From NCBI RefSeq assembly GCF_023617245.1, contig NZ_CP067396.1:4588001-4652000 (forward strand): a stretch of DNA of 64,000 nucleotides. Reading direction: 5' to 3'. Source of the DNA: Lysobacter enzymogenes (GTDB taxonomy: Bacteria > Pseudomonadota > Gammaproteobacteria > Xanthomonadales > Xanthomonadaceae). A program made the position numbers and the translations under genes. Below, in pieces: positions 1-8,863 of this stretch. The first letter of the stretch is position 1; each line of letters opens with the position of its first letter. The notes under the pieces were generated by a model. The model worked only from the letters and a program-made list of their open reading frames with translations. It did no database searches and was not told where the DNA came from.

Positions 1-225
1 CATGCGGCGGATGGCATCGCGCGTCTTCGGTTCGCATCGCGGCGCGGCGTTCCCGCGCCGACCGCAAATCCCGACCGCTGCGAGTCCCGCCGGCGGCGAG
101 TCACGCCAGCCGCGCCGCCACGCATCGTCACTGGGCTTTGCCAGGGGCGCGGGCGATAATGCCCGCGCTTTCGCTCCCCTCGCCGGCTTCGTGGCCGCGC
201 CCGTCCCCCTGCCAGGAAGTACCGC

Positions 226-1587
226 ATGGCCGAAGCCGTCCGCCACGACAAGACCGCACGTCAATTGCGCCTGCTTTCCGATGCGCTCGACAGCGGCCGT
301 CTGGGGCCGGTTCGCCGCCTGGTCAACACCTTGTCCCCCGCCGAGATCGGCAACCTGCTCGAATCGCTGCCGCCGGGCAAGCGCCAGGTGGTGTGGGGCC
401 TGGTCGATCCGGAAGACGACGGCGAGGTGTTGGTCCACGTCGGCGAGGAAGTGCGCGAAAGCCTGCTCGCGGACATGGACACCGACGAGATCGTCGCCGC
501 GGTCGAGGACCTCGACATCGACGATCTGGCCGACCTGGTCGAGGATTTGCCCGATACGGTCATCGACGAAGTGCTCAAGTCGATGGACCGCGAGAACCGC
601 GAGCGCCTGGAGCAGGTGCTGTCCTATCCCGAGGACACCGCCGGCCGTCTGATGAATCCCGACGTGGTGACGGTGCGCGCCGACACCACCATCGATGTGG
701 TCCTGCGCTACCTGCGCCTGCGCGGCGAACTGCCCGAGCACACCGACCACCTGTACGTGGTCAGCCGCCGCCACCAATACCTGGGCCGCATCGCCCTGGC
801 CGCGCTGCTGACCCACGAGCCCGGCACCGCGATCAACAAGCTGATCGACGACGAGCAACCGGCGATCGACGTCGGCGAGACCGCCGGCGAAGTCGCGCGC
901 CAGTTCTCCGACCACGACTGGATCAGCGCGCCGGTGGTGGACGACAACAACATCCTGCTCGGCCGCATCACCATCGACGATGTGGTCGACATCATCCGCG
1001 AAGAGGCCGAACACCAGGCCTTGAGCGCGGCCGGCCTGGACGAGGACGAAGACCTGTTCAGCCCGGTCCGGCGCGCGTTCCGGCGCCGCCTGATCTGGCT
1101 CAGCGTCAACCTGTGCACCGCCTTCCTCGCCGCCAGCGTGGTCGGCCAGTTCGAAGACTCCATCGCCAAACTGGTCGCGCTGGCCGCGCTGATGCCGATC
1201 GTCGCCGGCATGGGCGGCAACGCCGGCACCCAGGTGCTGGCGCTGATGATCCGCGGCCTGGCCCTGGGCCAGATCGGCGCGTCCAACGTCGGCGTGCTGC
1301 TGCGCAAGGAACTCTCGGTGGCGCTGATCAACGGCCTGGTGCTCGGCATCGGCCTGGGCTTGATCGTGCTGATCTGGTTCCGCCAGCCGGGCCTGTCGTT
1401 CGTGATCGGCAGCGCGCTGACCATCAACCTGCTGACCGCCGCCACCGGCGGCGTGCTGGTGCCGATCACCCTCAAGCGCCTGGGCTTCGACCCGGCCCTG
1501 GCCGGCGGCGTGATCCTGACCACGCTGACCGACGTGATGGGGTTCTTGAGCTTCCTGGGGTTGGCGACGTTGATTTTGCTGCGCTGA
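226..1587 (+). CDS. mgtE: Magnesium transporter MgtE
   Basis: Encodes 453 residues, the usual MgtE length. The family is a homodimeric inner-membrane Mg2+ channel gated by cytoplasmic Mg2+. The first ~130 residues are the acidic, leucine-rich MgtE N domain, followed by a CBS pair (about 135-260) and a five-helix membrane domain (about 285-453). The membrane part carries the family signature GMGGNAGTQ. The start follows AGGAAG at a good distance. The next gene lies on the opposite strand and converges, so it is probably transcribed alone. No Mg2+-sensing leader was recognised upstream; bases 1-225 show no supportable gene. Confidence 0.95.
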   Translation: MAEAVRHDKTARQLRLLSDALDSGRLGPVRRLVNTLSPAEIGNLLESLPPGKRQVVWGLVDPEDDGEVLVHVGEEVRESLLADMDTDEIVAAVEDLDIDDLADLVEDLPDTVIDEVLKSMDRENRERLEQVLSYPEDTAGRLMNPDVVTVRADTTIDVVLRYLRLRGELPEHTDHLYVVSRRHQYLGRIALAALLTHEPGTAINKLIDDEQPAIDVGETAGEVARQFSDHDWISAPVVDDNNILLGRITIDDVVDIIREEAEHQALSAAGLDEDEDLFSPVRRAFRRRLIWLSVNLCTAFLAASVVGQFEDSIAKLVALAALMPIVAGMGGNAGTQVLALMIRGLALGQIGASNVGVLLRKELSVALINGLVLGIGLGLIVLIWFRQPGLSFVIGSALTINLLTAATGGVLVPITLKRLGFDPALAGGVILTTLTDVMGFLSFLGLATLILLR

Positions 1588-1642
1588 GCGGTAGCGCGAA
1601 CCACTGGCGCGGGCCGGCCGCTTGCCGCCGCGTCGCCGCGGT

Positions 1643-2782
1643 TCACGGGGCGAATTTGGGCCCGTTCTTGCCAGGGTCGCCAGGATCGCGCGCAGGCTCC
1701 GGATGCATGATCGGCACTTGCTCGGACTGAGCAGCACTAATCGCGCCCACTTGTTGATAGCGCTGCTCCGCAGGAACCGAAAGCGCTTGCGCCGTAGGCA
1801 TGTGCGCGCGATTCGCATACGGGTCCGGCGATGCGTTGGGGCCCGCGCGGAAAAGATGCAGGATCTCGCCCTCGCCAAGCGGACCGCTCGCCTTGTTGAA
1901 CGCGAGCAGCGGAGCGTCCTCCAGGGTGAATCCCTTTTCCTTGGCCATCGCCAAGGCGCTGGCGGTTAATCGTTCGCTCCGGTCGTCCCAGGTTTTTCCG
2001 GACTGCCGGTCCAACGCGCGTACTCGCCCGCGAAGGTGTTCGAGCAAGCCGCTGTCCGGATGTCCCGGATCGCGCGGATCGCCCCCAGGACCGGAATGCG
2101 CGCGCGCCAGCTTGGGCTCGATATATGCCGCGTAGTCCCTCAAATAAGCGTCGCGATGGGTGATGAAGCCGTCGCGATTCATATCCGCAGGCGGGTTGTT
2201 CAGGCTATACGGCGCGTCCGCCACTTTTGCCGCAATCCGCTCGACCACTGCGGTTTCATCGAGCCTCCCCGCTCTCCAATCTCCGTAGCGCGCGCCCAAT
2301 TCGACTTCGTTGAGATAGCCGATGGAGCCGAACGGCTTGCCGCCCTTGAACGCTTCGACATTCTCCAATTCCTTGAAGATGGGGAATGCGTTGAAAATCG
2401 CTTTCGCCTCGAGTGCGGCGCGATACTCGACGTATTCGTCGGCGCTGCGCCCGATAAAGGGAATGGAGCCGGTGTTGTATCGGTCGTGACCGATTTCGTG
2501 CGCGAGCGTGCCGAACATATGGCGTTGCGGCCACTGCGACGCATCCGGAGCGAGCATTCCCGTCCAGACGTCGCGATCGACGATGATCCTGGGCGGGCTC
2601 TGCGGGGAATAAAACGGAAGACCGCTCCCCGGCCTCTGGTCGATCATGCCGCCCCGGGCGAAAAACCCGGCGAATCCCGCGGCGGCGGTCGGCGACTCGA
2701 GTATCCATCCCTGCATCGCCGCCGGCAGCTGCTGAAACCGCGGCTCGTCCTGCAAACGCCGACGCGGATCGTCCCCGTTCAT
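1643..2782 (-). CDS. Putative type IV secretion effector: HExGH metallopeptidase-like domain plus XVIPCD tail
   Basis: Encodes 379 residues. SEEN: HEIGH at 95-99 with acidic residues 20-30 positions later (DEYVEY, ALEAKA), as in zinc metallopeptidases. A full EF-hand-type loop (DMNRDGFITHRD) lies at 200-211. Residues about 235-345 match the XVIPCD pattern: DPGHPD, LDRQSGK, DRSERL.A, LAMAKEKG, the RAHMPT block and a VPAEQRYQQV end, then a Pro/Gln-rich tail. KNOWN: XVIPCD is the recruitment signal read by VirD4 of the Xanthomonadales antibacterial type IV secretion system. INFERRED: a toxin delivered into rival bacteria, probably cleaving a periplasmic protein or peptidoglycan. The start overlaps the upstream gene's stop as ATGA. 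No secretion genes are in this window. Confidence 0.8.
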   Translation of the reverse strand: MNGDDPRRRLQDEPRFQQLPAAMQGWILESPTAAAGFAGFFARGGMIDQRPGSGLPFYSPQSPPRIIVDRDVWTGMLAPDASQWPQRHMFGTLAHEIGHDRYNTGSIPFIGRSADEYVEYRAALEAKAIFNAFPIFKELENVEAFKGGKPFGSIGYLNEVELGARYGDWRAGRLDETAVVERIAAKVADAPYSLNNPPADMNRDGFITHRDAYLRDYAAYIEPKLARAHSGPGGDPRDPGHPDSGLLEHLRGRVRALDRQSGKTWDDRSERLTASALAMAKEKGFTLEDAPLLAFNKASGPLGEGEILHLFRAGPNASPDPYANRAHMPTAQALSVPAEQRYQQVGAISAAQSEQVPIMHPEPARDPGDPGKNGPKFAP

Positions 2783-3333
2783 TGCCGGGGATCGTCGAAC
2801 GGATAAATGTTGATCGAGTCGATGCACCGATACGTGGACGGGGTCGTCGTGAATTCGACCCGCACTCCCGCGCCTTGCGCCTGGTATGTCTTTCCGCGAT
2901 CCACGCCGTGCGCATCCAGCGTCGCCTCGCCCCGCGCCCCGATCCATCCGGCGGCCAGTTCCGGCGATACGCAAGGTTCGGCCGCAACGCCGATATCGAT
3001 CTGACCGCTCAGCTCGCCTATCCAGGCGGAGCTCAGAACGTTGCCATCCGCGAGCTTCACCGGGCCCTCGCCCGAGAACTGCCGCGCCTGGAGCGGCTTC
3101 ATGAAGAAAGACCGGCGCAATGCGGCCGCCACCTTCTGCTTGCCGGCCTCGCCCTCGAGCGGCCAACGCAACAGGTTTTCGAGGGTCGTGACGCCGGCGG
3201 ACCCGGCCGCGAGCGGGCGCGTGGAAGCGGCCGTTACAGCCGTGCCGCAGGATGTCGGGCCGCAGACGCCCGCAATCGCGACAAAGGCAAAAGCCCAGCG
3301 CTGCGGCACAAAGCTTGCGCACATAAAAGCCAT
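2779..3333 (-). CDS. Putative periplasmic immunity protein for the adjacent XVIPCD effector
   Basis: Encodes 184 residues, not recognised as any named family. The N-terminus (MAFMCASFVPQRW then a hydrophobic run ending GVCGPTSCG) looks like an export signal. A Cys near its end could be lipidated, although the lipobox is poor. The remainder is mixed, with two further Cys that could form a disulfide. ATG 3333 was chosen because GGAAGGG lies about 10 nt upstream; the longer TTG start at 3342 would sit almost on that site. It precedes and overlaps the effector gene (ATGA), the usual layout of toxin/immunity pairs of this system, where the immunity protein is exported to guard the periplasm. The role is inferred from position and export signal only. 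Confidence 0.65.
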   Translation of the reverse strand: MAFMCASFVPQRWAFAFVAIAGVCGPTSCGTAVTAASTRPLAAGSAGVTTLENLLRWPLEGEAGKQKVAAALRRSFFMKPLQARQFSGEGPVKLADGNVLSSAWIGELSGQIDIGVAAEPCVSPELAAGWIGARGEATLDAHGVDRGKTYQAQGAGVRVEFTTTPSTYRCIDSINIYPFDDPRQ

Positions 3334-3459
3334 ATATTTCAAGCCCTTCCTGTCCTGTGCAGTTTCACGCTAGCACAAAACCCAAAAGAGCCAGGATGCA
3401 ACGCGCATCGCCTCCGCAGTACGAGTGCCGATCCGCGCAAGCGCCCTCGCGCCGCGCGC

Positions 3460-4395
3460 TCACCCCTTGAGCAACGCCTCCAACACCGCCATCCGCGCCG
3501 CCACGCCGTTGGCGACCTGGGTCAGGATCAGCGATTGCGGGCCGTCGGCGACTTCGTCGGTGATCTCCACGCCGCGGTTCATCGGGCCGGGGTGCATCAC
3601 CACCGCGTCGGGCGCGGCGCGCTTGAGCCGCCCCGCGGTCAGGCCGTAGTCGCGGTGGTAGTCGTCGAGCGAGGCCACCAGGCCTTCTTCCATGCGCTCG
3701 CGCTGCAGGCGCAGCATCATCACCGCGTCCACGCCCTCCAGCGCCGCGTCGAGGTCGTGGCCGACGCTGCAGCCGTCCAGGGTGCCGTCGTCGGGCAGCA
3801 GCGAGGCCGGGCCGACCGCGCGGATCTCGGCCGCGCCGAGCGCCTTGAGCGCCTGCAGGTCCGAGCGCGCGACGCGCGAGTGCTTGATGTCGCCGACCAT
3901 CGCCACGCGCAGGCGCGAGAAGTCGCTGCCCTTGGCCTGGCGCAGGGTCAGCATGTCGAGCAGGCCCTGGGTCGGATGCGAGCTGCGGCCGTCGCCGGCG
4001 TTGACCAGGCAGGTGCCCGGGCGCGCGTGCGCGGCCAGTCCGGCGACCGCGCCGTCCTCGCGGTGGCGGATGACGAAGCCGCGCACGCCCATCGCCTCGA
4101 TGTTCTTGAGCGTGTCCAGCGCGGTCTCGCCCTTGCTGGTCGACGAGGTCGAGGCGTCGAAGTTGAGGATGTGCGCGCCGAGCTGCTGCGCGGCCAGCTG
4201 GAAGCTCAGGCGGGTGCGCGTGGACGGCTCGAAGAACAGCGTGCACACCGCGATGCCGGCCAGCGCGCGGCTGTCGTAATGGCCCTCGGCGAAGGCCTGG
4301 GCGCGGATCAGCAGGGCGTCGAGCGAATCGCGCGAGGCATCGCGCAGGCTGAGCAGGTGGCGCGAGCCGCCGTCGGCGGAAACGTAGGTGGTCAT
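3460..4395 (-). CDS. pyrB: Aspartate carbamoyltransferase catalytic subunit
   Basis: Encodes 311 residues, typical for the catalytic chain. It condenses carbamoyl phosphate with aspartate in pyrimidine synthesis. SEEN: the carbamoyl-phosphate loop FEPSTRTRLSF, the SSTSKGE segment, the NAGDGRSSHPTQ motif of the aspartate site, MVGDIKHSRVARS, and the late HPGPMNRGVEI. The start is the ATG giving MTTYVSADGG; the frame is open 37 codons further upstream, but that stretch is low complexity. It lies 76 bp behind ruvX on the same strand. No pyrI, pyrR or pyrC homolog is adjacent. Confidence 0.95.
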   Translation of the reverse strand: MTTYVSADGGSRHLLSLRDASRDSLDALLIRAQAFAEGHYDSRALAGIAVCTLFFEPSTRTRLSFQLAAQQLGAHILNFDASTSSTSKGETALDTLKNIEAMGVRGFVIRHREDGAVAGLAAHARPGTCLVNAGDGRSSHPTQGLLDMLTLRQAKGSDFSRLRVAMVGDIKHSRVARSDLQALKALGAAEIRAVGPASLLPDDGTLDGCSVGHDLDAALEGVDAVMMLRLQRERMEEGLVASLDDYHRDYGLTAGRLKRAAPDAVVMHPGPMNRGVEITDEVADGPQSLILTQVANGVAARMAVLEALLKG

Positions 4396-4471
4396 GGGCG
4401 GTGCGGGCGTGCGGGGAACGTGCGGGGAAAAAGGGCCGAAGTCGGCGCGGCTCGTGCGGGCGGCGCCGAAG

Positions 4472-4960
4472 TCAGGAGTGCGGGACCTGGTCGATGTCGG
4501 TGGCATCGTCCGGCGCGGCCAGCCAGCGTTCGACGATCACCGCCGCGGCCACCGCGTCCAGCGCCTCGGCGTCGCGCCGGCGCTTGCGGCCTTCGGCGCG
4601 GTCGGCGGCGAAGCGGTGCGCGGCCTCGACCGAGCTGGAACGCTCGTCGACCAGCACCACCGGCAGCTTGTAGCGCACGCGCAGCTGGCGGGCGAAGGCG
4701 AGCGCGCGTTGGCGCGCGGGCTGGTCGCCGCCGTCCAGGGTCATCGGGTCGCCGACGATCAGGCCGTCGGGGCGCCATTCCTTCTGCAGGCGGTCGATCG
4801 CGCCCCAATCGGGGCTGGCGCCGTGCACGTCGATCACCGCCAGCGCGCGCGCGCCGTGGCCGAACGCGCTGGCCACGGCCACGCCGATGCGGCGCGAACC
4901 GACATCGAATCCGAGGACGGTGCCGTCGCGTCGGATCTCGTCGGAGGCGCCTGCGCTCAT
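4472..4960 (-). CDS. ruvX: Holliday-junction-resolvase-like RuvX (YqgF)
   Basis: Encodes 162 residues. The family has an RNase H fold and acts as a pre-16S rRNA nuclease and/or junction resolvase. SEEN: the first catalytic block GFDVGSRRIGVA, then LIVGDPMTLDGG, VVLVDERSSSVEA and a C-terminal D..AAAVIVERWL block. The start MSAGASDE was chosen because its ATG overlaps the stop of algH (ATGA); the longer open frame upstream is arginine-rich shadow inside algH. The algH-ruvX pair is common in gammaproteobacteria. Confidence 0.93.
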   Translation of the reverse strand: MSAGASDEIRRDGTVLGFDVGSRRIGVAVASAFGHGARALAVIDVHGASPDWGAIDRLQKEWRPDGLIVGDPMTLDGGDQPARQRALAFARQLRVRYKLPVVLVDERSSSVEAAHRFAADRAEGRKRRRDAEALDAVAAAVIVERWLAAPDDATDIDQVPHS

Positions 4961-5523
4961 GCGTGTCCGGCGTAGTCGGCCAAGTGGGCGAAATCCACGC
5001 CGATGCGGCCGGCCGCGGCATGCCAGCGCGCGTCCAGCGGCAACTGGAACAGCAACTCGGCGTCGGCCGGCGCGGTCAGCCAGTCGTTCTCGGTGATCTC
5101 GTGTTCGAGCTGGCCCGAGCCCCAACCGGCGCAACCCAGCGCGACGATGGCGTGGTCGGGGCCTTCGCCCTTGGCCATCGCCTCGAGAATGTCGCGCGAG
5201 GTGGTCAGGAACAGGTCGTCGGCGATCGCCAGGGTCGAATCCCAGCGCGTGCCGCCGTCGTGCAGGACGAAGCCGCGCTCGGGGTGGACCGGGCCGCCGG
5301 CGAGCACGATCTGCGCGCGCAGGGCCTCGTCGCCGCCTTCCACGCCCATCTGCCCGAACACTTCGCCCAGGGTGTACTCCGACGGGCGGTTCACCACGAT
5401 GCCCATCGCGCCGTCGTCGTCGTGCTGACAGATCAGCGCGACGCTGCGCGAGAAATTGGTATCGGCCAGCGCGGGCAGCGCGATCAGGACCTGATTGGCG
5501 AGGGGCGTGGGCATCACGGTCAT
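4957..5523 (-). CDS. algH: YqgE/AlgH family protein
   Basis: Encodes 188 residues, full length for UPF0301 (YqgE/AlgH). The family has no settled biochemical role; in Pseudomonas it is linked to alginate regulation. SEEN: FSRSVALICQHDDDGAMGIV near the start, then LAGGPVHPERGFVLH and ALGCAGWGSGQLEHEI, the most conserved stretches. Two in-frame ATGs (5523 and 5514) are possible and neither has a strong ribosome-binding site. It is translationally coupled to ruvX and probably co-transcribed with pyrB. Confidence 0.93.
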   Translation of the reverse strand: MTVMPTPLANQVLIALPALADTNFSRSVALICQHDDDGAMGIVVNRPSEYTLGEVFGQMGVEGGDEALRAQIVLAGGPVHPERGFVLHDGGTRWDSTLAIADDLFLTTSRDILEAMAKGEGPDHAIVALGCAGWGSGQLEHEITENDWLTAPADAELLFQLPLDARWHAAAGRIGVDFAHLADYAGHA

Positions 5524-5703
5524 GGGGCCATTCTAGCCTGCCCGGCCGTTAAGCGGGGTCCACGGGCGGACCGGGGCCGCCAGAACGCGACTTGCGGCCG
5601 GTTCGGGACGATGAGCGCGGAAACGGCCCGGGCCTGGATTCGCCGCCCGCGCGCCTCGACAATCCCAGGCCATGCCGCAGCGCGGCGCGCCACGAGGCTT
5701 TCC

Positions 5704-6450
5704 ATGTCCGGCTACTGCGACCTCGCCCCCGGCCACCCGGTCCACGGCGACTACCACGACCGCGAGTACGGTTTCCCGCAACGCGAGGAATCCGACCTGT
5801 TCGAGCGCCTGATCCTGGAAATCAACCAGGCCGGCCTGAGCTGGGAAACCATCCTGCGCAAGCGCGAAGGCTTCCGCCGCGCCTACGGCGGTTTCGACGT
5901 GGACACCGTGGCCGCCTACGGCGAAGCCGACCGCCTGCGCCTGCTCGAGGACGCCGGCATCATCCGCAACCGGCTCAAGGTCGACGCGGCCATCCACAAC
6001 GCCCAGGTCGTGCAGCGCCTGCGCGCCAGCCACGGCGGCTTCGCGCAATGGCTCGACGCGCACGTGCTGCACGAAGGCGAGCCGCGCGACAAGGCCGGCT
6101 GGGTCAAGCTGTTCAAGCAGACCTTCCGCTTCACCGGCGGCGAGATCACCAACGAGTTCCTGATGAGCCTGAGCTATCTGCCGGGAGCGCATCGCGAGAG
6201 CTGCCCGGCGTATCGGCGGATCGAGCGGATCGGGCCGTACTGGAAGCGCACGCAGCAGGCCGCGGCCAAGGCGGGCGCGAAGCGCACGGCGGCGGGCGTT
6301 GCCGCGGCGAATGCGCAACAGGCGCCGGCGGCGAAGTCGGCGAAGAAGCAGGCCGCTACGGTGGGTGTGGCCCCGCCTGCGAAGGCGGTGGCGAAGCGGG
6401 CTGCGACGAAGGCGAAGAAAGCCGCGCCAGGCAAGGTCCGTCCGCGCTGA
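5704..6450 (+). CDS. tag: DNA-3-methyladenine glycosylase I with a lysine/alanine-rich C-terminal tail
   Basis: Encodes 248 residues. Residues 1-185 are the Tag family, which removes 3-methyladenine from alkylated DNA. SEEN: zinc-snap ligands C5, H18, H163 and C167, and E39 in EINQAGLSW, the position of the catalytic acid. ODD: family members end near residue 190. This one adds about 60 residues of Ala/Lys/Pro (AAKSAKKQ, PAKAVAKRA, TKAKKAAPGK) resembling histone-H1-like tails, probably giving non-specific DNA affinity. The start is the ATG of MSGYCDL; the very long upstream open frame is GC-driven. Confidence 0.93.
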   Translation: MSGYCDLAPGHPVHGDYHDREYGFPQREESDLFERLILEINQAGLSWETILRKREGFRRAYGGFDVDTVAAYGEADRLRLLEDAGIIRNRLKVDAAIHNAQVVQRLRASHGGFAQWLDAHVLHEGEPRDKAGWVKLFKQTFRFTGGEITNEFLMSLSYLPGAHRESCPAYRRIERIGPYWKRTQQAAAKAGAKRTAAGVAAANAQQAPAAKSAKKQAATVGVAPPAKAVAKRAATKAKKAAPGKVRPR

Positions 6451-6540
6451 TCGCTATAGGTCTGCGGATGCGGGTCTGCGCGGCGGCGATCCGAAGGCTC
6501 GGCGGCGCGGCTTCGACGCTCAACTGACAGCACCCCCGAT

Positions 6541-6700
6541 CCGTCGTTCCGGCGAAAGCCGGAACCCATTTTGATCTTGCTTCGCAACGCTTCGGCTTGG
6601 TCAACGCAACAGCAACAGCAAAATGGATTCCGGCTTTCGCCGGAATGACGGGCCGGAGCTTTCGCCGGAATGACGGGCCGGGGCTTTCGCCGGAACGACG
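6541..6700. repeat. Palindromic repeat cluster, family C (TTCCGGCTTTCGCCGGAA)
   Basis: Two inverted copies of a GTCATTCCGGCGAAAGCCGGAA-type hairpin flank about 60 bp, followed by two further shortened direct copies ending CGCCGGAATGACGGGCCGG. The bases inside the pair (CCCATTTTGATCTT on one side, AAATGGATT on the other) recur in opposite orientation at 31121-31223, so the unit is a ~100 bp element rather than a lone hairpin. It lies between tag and the DUF4153 gene. Confidence 0.85.
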
Positions 6701-6873
6701 AACTGGCTCCCAATCGCACCGCCCCGATCGCACCACCCCGACTTCATCGCCCGCTCACCCAACCGCCACATCCTCCGCTCGCTCAACCGCGCCATCCTCG
6801 ACGCCCCTATCCGCACCAACCCGCACCACCGGCCGCGCCCGAGCGCCGGCCCGAACCGATGCAAAGGACCCGC

Positions 6874-8697
6874 ATGACGCCCGACGCCAACGCCAAATCC
6901 GATTCCGTTCCCGCGCCCGCCGCCGAACTCGACCGCAACACCCGCGGCTTCATCGTCGCCGTCGCCCTGCTGCAAGGCCTGCTGCTGTACCTGGCGCGGA
7001 TCGGCACCGGCTTCGGGCTGGAACTGGAAGTGAGCTGGTACGCGATGGTGCTGTCGGTGCCCACGGCGATGCTGCTGTCGGTGCAGCGCCTGGACGACCG
7101 CCGTTTCTGGAGCAACGCCGGCCTGCTCGCCGCCGTCTACCTGCCGCTGTCGCTGTGGGCCGGCTGGAGCGCCACCGGCGCGCCGGACCTGAGCGAGGCC
7201 ACGGTGCTGGGGCCGTTCGCGGTCAGCCTGGCGATCGGCCTGTTCGTCGCCCTGCCCTACCTGCAATGCCGGCTCAGCCACGGCCGCTGGCGCGCGCCGT
7301 ATCGCGAACTGTTCGAGCACGGCTGGCAGAACGCGCTGACCCTGATCCTCACCGCCGCCTTCGTCGGCATCTGCTGGGCGGTGCTGGGGCTGTGCGCGGT
7401 GCTGTTCAAGCTGATCGGCATCGAATTCTTCGCCGACCTGTTCACCACCCGCAGCTTCGTCCACCTCGCCACCGGCACCATGGTCGGCCTGGGCGTGCTG
7501 GTCGGCCGCACCCAGCACCGTCCGGTGCAGATCGCGCGGCAGATCCTGTTCGCGATCTTCAAGGGCCTGCTGCCGCTGGTGGCGCTGATCGCGCTGCTGT
7601 TCGTCGCCAGCCTGCCGTTCACCGGCCTGGAGGCGCTGTGGAAGACGCGCTCGGCGACCTTGATCCTGATGTGTCTGATCGCGACGGTGGTGCTGTTCGT
7701 CAATGCCGTCTACCAGGACGGCGAAGGCGAGCCGCCGTATCCGCGCTGGCTGCGCGGCGTGGTCGACGCGGCGCTGCTGACCCTGCCGGTGTTCGCCGCG
7801 CTCGGCCTGTACGCGCTGAGCCTGCGCATCGGCCAGTACGGCTGGACCGGCGAGCGCTTCTGGGCCGCGCTGGCGTCGGTGGCGCTGAGCCTGTACGCGC
7901 TGGGTTATGCCGCGGCGACGCTGCGCCGCGGCGGCGGGCAATGGCTGGGCGGATTGCGCCGGGTCAACGTCGCGGTGTCGCTGGTGCTGCTGGCGCTGGT
8001 CGCGGCGGCCAATTCCTGGATCCTCGATCCGCATCGCCTCGGCGTCGGCTCGCAGCTCGCGCAACTGGCGCGCGGCAAGGCCGAACCGGCCAAGTTCGAC
8101 CTGGGCTACCTGCGCTTCGACAGCGGCCGCCGCGGCTACCAGGCGCTCAATGCGCTGAAGCGCGACCCGCGCTTCGCCGCGACCGCGCCGGCGGCGCACG
8201 CCAATCTCGAACGCGCGCTCGCCGCGACCACGCGCTGGGAGTACCGCATCGAAAGGCGCGAAGCGCCGAAGACCGACACGCCCGCGCAGGCGCTGCAGCG
8301 CATCGCCGCGGCCAAGGACGTCGGTGCGATCGATCCTGCCTGGCTCGACGCGGTGGTCAAGCAGACATTGAAGACGCCGGGCTGCCTCGACGACGACGGC
8401 GCCTGCGCGCTGGTCGCGCCGGATCTCGATCGCGACGGCCAGCCCGAGTACCTGCTGTGCAACGTGCGCGACTGGGGCAACCGCTGCTACGCCTATGCGC
8501 GCGACGCCGACGGCTGGCGCCGCATCGGCGAGAGCTATCTGTCGCAGTCCGCGGACGGCTTCAAGGAGCGGCTGCTCGGCGAGCCGGTGCAGGTGGTGCC
8601 GCGGCGCTGGGGCGACGTCCGCATCGGCGCGCAGGGCAAGCTGATGCGCCTGGACCCGGTTACGGACTGCGAAGGCAAGAAGGACTGCGAGCCCTGA
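6874..8697 (+). CDS. DUF4153 domain-containing multispan membrane protein
   Basis: Encodes 607 residues. The first ~390 form about ten to twelve hydrophobic helices (first IVAVALLQGLLLYLARIG, later LTLILTAAFVGICWAVLGL and LILMCLIATVVLFV), fitting the DUF4153 family of unknown function. From about 395 on it is hydrophilic, with a DDDG/DRDGQPEYLLCNV stretch, probably an extracytoplasmic domain. The start ATG 6874 (MTPDANAKS) follows AAAGGA by 5 nt. The frame is open upstream as far as the repeat cluster, but that part is low-complexity Pro/Arg. It stands alone between two minus-strand blocks. Confidence 0.8.
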   Translation: MTPDANAKSDSVPAPAAELDRNTRGFIVAVALLQGLLLYLARIGTGFGLELEVSWYAMVLSVPTAMLLSVQRLDDRRFWSNAGLLAAVYLPLSLWAGWSATGAPDLSEATVLGPFAVSLAIGLFVALPYLQCRLSHGRWRAPYRELFEHGWQNALTLILTAAFVGICWAVLGLCAVLFKLIGIEFFADLFTTRSFVHLATGTMVGLGVLVGRTQHRPVQIARQILFAIFKGLLPLVALIALLFVASLPFTGLEALWKTRSATLILMCLIATVVLFVNAVYQDGEGEPPYPRWLRGVVDAALLTLPVFAALGLYALSLRIGQYGWTGERFWAALASVALSLYALGYAAATLRRGGGQWLGGLRRVNVAVSLVLLALVAAANSWILDPHRLGVGSQLAQLARGKAEPAKFDLGYLRFDSGRRGYQALNALKRDPRFAATAPAAHANLERALAATTRWEYRIERREAPKTDTPAQALQRIAAAKDVGAIDPAWLDAVVKQTLKTPGCLDDDGACALVAPDLDRDGQPEYLLCNVRDWGNRCYAYARDADGWRRIGESYLSQSADGFKERLLGEPVQVVPRRWGDVRIGAQGKLMRLDPVTDCEGKKDCEP

Positions 8698-8863
8698 GCG
8701 ATCGTGCGCGGGCGCCGTCCGGGCGCTCGCGCGGGGCCGCGTCGCGCATATGCGGGGCTTTCGGGACGAGCAGTATCCGCCGCTCGCGACGCCCGCCTCG
8801 CGCGGCGCCGGCGATTCACGGCATCAGCGCCTCACGTCGGTCGGGGCCCGCCCCAGCCCCGAC

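Noticed and set aside
2..652. Frame at the left edge
   Set aside because: It overlaps mgtE in another frame, with low-complexity Arg/Ser composition.
2782..6450. A 1,222-codon plus-strand frame ending in tag
   Set aside because: The upstream part is an Arg/Ala-rich antisense of effector, pyrB, ruvX and algH. Only the Tag portion from 5704 has family sequence.
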